Below are positions 63,022 through 64,000 of a DNA stretch of 64,000 bases, in pieces. A program made the position numbers and the translations under genes. The DNA comes from CAYFLR01 sp964343805 (GTDB lineage: Bacteria; Bdellovibrionota_B; Oligoflexia; CAYFLR01), in the NCBI GenBank assembly GCA_964343805.1, contig CAYFLR010000026.1, positions 10,860 to 74,859 on the forward strand. The letters run 5' to 3'. Numbering within the stretch: position 1 is the stretch's first letter; each line of letters starts with the position of its first letter. The notes beneath the pieces were generated by a model. The model had not been told where the DNA came from. It searched no databases and was given only the letters and a program-made list of their open reading frames with translations.

Positions 63022-63329
63022 TGAATCCCCTTTTTCTCATTCACCTAGTGGCGCTTCTCCTACTTGGGTTAGGAATAATGGGCATCATCTATCGTCAAAG
63101 TCTCATTGGGATATTAATCAGTGTAGAGCTATTATTGAATGGTGCTGGAGTAGCGATTATGGCTTCCCCCATGTTGACTTCTGCAGATCCCGTTTTAGGT
63201 CAGTTAGCAACTCTCCTTATTATGGGAGTGGCAGCTGCAGAGGTGACTTTGGTACTCGCTATAATATTCTTGATCTCTAAAGAAATGGGATTTCTGAGTA
63301 GTGATCAATTAAATCAACTTAAAGGATAA
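63021..63329 (+). CDS. nuoK: NADH-quinone oxidoreductase subunit K
   Basis: This 102-residue subunit has three TM helices. Conserved Glu residues are in SVELLLNGAGVAIMA and AAAEVTLVLAIIF, both used in the proton path. The length is typical of NuoK. It overlaps nuoJ by one base and is followed 1 nt later by the antiporter-like gene. Confidence 0.94.
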   Translation: MNPLFLIHLVALLLLGLGIMGIIYRQSLIGILISVELLLNGAGVAIMASPMLTSADPVLGQLATLLIMGVAAAEVTLVLAIIFLISKEMGFLSSDQLNQLKG

Positions 63330-63330
63330 C

Positions 63331-64000
63331 ATGAACGACTTACTGTTGATAGTTCCCCTTATTATTACTGGTGTGTGTCCAATACTGATCTGGCTCGGTT
63401 CCAAGTCCCCTAATTTAAGAGAATCCGTATCTCTTGTGGGAGCTCTGGTCACCTTTATGATCGTCTGCAGTATGATTCCATCGGTTTTGCAAGGAGAAAA
63501 GCCGACTCTCGTCCTCTTTACCTTGATGGAAGGTATAAATATTAGACTAGGTGTTGATGGGCTAAGCATGTTGTTTGCCATCATAGCTACCTTTTTGTGG
63601 GGATTGGCCACCGTCTATAATATTGGCTATATGCGTTCATTAAATGAGCATGCCCAAACCCGTTATTATTTCTGTTTTTCGGTAGCCATTTTTGGTGCCA
63701 TTGGCGTTTCCTTTTCTGCCAACATTTTTACCCTCTACTTTTTCTATGAGGTGATCTCCATCTTTACTTATCCCTTGGTGGCTCATCATCAAGATGAGGA
63801 TGCTTATACGGGAGCACGGAAGTACATTGTTTATTTGATGGGAACCTCGAAATTATTTTTATTTCCAGCTATGGTATTAACCTATGTCCTTGCTGGAACA
63901 TTAGATTTCAACTGGAATGATGTAGTGAATGGTATTTTCCCATCCACCGCAGATCCTACTTTAGTTACCATCACCTACTGTCTCTATATTGCAGGACTCG
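63331..64000 (+). CDS. Mrp/NuoM-type proton antiporter-like subunit (3' partial)
   Basis: The gene runs off the window after about 223 codons. The visible part has at least five TM helices. VDGLSMLFAIIATFLWGLATVY and FYEVISIFTYPLVAHH (with the TM5 Glu) resemble MrpD and related antiporter subunits more than a standard NuoL, in which the same helix usually has FFEWELM-like sequence. It starts at ATG 63331 in the normal position of nuoL. It could be a NuoM/MrpD-like replacement, with further antiporter subunits following beyond the window. The subtype is uncertain. Confidence 0.7.
   Translation, partial: MNDLLLIVPLIITGVCPILIWLGSKSPNLRESVSLVGALVTFMIVCSMIPSVLQGEKPTLVLFTLMEGINIRLGVDGLSMLFAIIATFLWGLATVYNIGYMRSLNEHAQTRYYFCFSVAIFGAIGVSFSANIFTLYFFYEVISIFTYPLVAHHQDEDAYTGARKYIVYLMGTSKLFLFPAMVLTYVLAGTLDFNWNDVVNGIFPSTADPTLVTITYCLYIAGL

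Noticed and set aside
62945..63280. Open frame overlapping nuoJ and nuoK
   Set aside because: It is a shifted frame of two well-supported nuo genes and has no family match.
1..64000. tRNA, rRNA, CRISPR, insertion sequence or prophage
   Set aside because: Intergenic regions were read and none showed the cloverleaf, repeat-spacer pattern, terminal inverted repeats or recombinase genes needed.

Overview
The window is a compact, roughly 40% GC (estimated by eye) bacterial chromosome segment from a Gram-negative (diderm) organism. It holds a complete type II secretion system (T2SS), a secretin, lipoproteins, beta-barrel-like proteins, RseP and a PBP1A. The best guess is Bdellovibrionota (Bdellovibrio/Bacteriovorax-like) or a related deltaproteobacterial lineage. 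Support comes from a PilM-like GspL, a GspN, a TIGR02147-like regulator, a CFI-box protein and a DUF4254 protein. Confidence in this placement is moderate to low because there is no rRNA or other phylogenetic marker. Four runs of exactly 10 N and two apparent frameshifts indicate a draft or metagenome assembly.

Region by region. 1-13688 (+): T2SS operon with two consecutive gspC genes (the first cut by the window edge), then gspD-E-F-G-H-I-J-K-L-M-N. gspE is frameshifted, and gspF, gspH and gspN carry N runs. 13647-15413 (-): a secreted zinc metalloprotease, convergent with gspN, whose tail (Cys, hydrophobic stretch, basic end) looks like a surface-sorting signal; it is a plausible T2SS substrate. 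15486-22286 (+): promoter, small protein, a large PBP1A with a long insertion, and an exported HExxH protein with a propeller-like middle and barrel-like end. 22396-26474 (+): PilZ protein, TIGR02147-like regulator plus a small secreted protein, galE, and a two-TM coiled-coil protein.

26471-41782 (-): thirteen tightly packed genes running uppS-cdsA-dxr-rseP-tsaB-pssA-asd-(CFI-box/barrel fusion)-truA-dacB-pgm-pyrF-(alpha/beta-hydrolase-like). They link isoprenoid carrier, phospholipid and wall-precursor synthesis with envelope proteolysis. rseP has an apparent one-base deletion. 41968-44966 (+): pilB-pilC of a second type IV filament system. 44989-52227 (-): LtaS-like phosphoglycerol transferase, a lipoprotein with two von Willebrand A domains, an FKBP-type PPIase and ftsY.

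52552-56493 (+): a four-gene signalling operon of ECF-like sigma factor, zinc anti-sigma factor, OmpR-type regulator (with an unusually short receiver end) and histidine kinase, closed by an intrinsic terminator. 56607-58241 (+): DUF4254 protein and WD40 protein. 58292-64000 (+): promoter and nuoA-B-C-D-H-I-J-K plus an Mrp/NuoM-like antiporter subunit cut by the window end. nuoE, F and G are absent from between nuoD and nuoH, so this complex I probably takes electrons from something other than a standard NADH module.

No tRNA, rRNA, CRISPR array, insertion sequence or prophage was seen. The most interesting items are the tandem gspC pair, the T2SS-adjacent protease with a sorting tail, the CFI-box/barrel fusion with an internal signal-like segment, the sigma/anti-sigma/two-component operon, and the NuoEFG-less complex I with an Mrp-like subunit.
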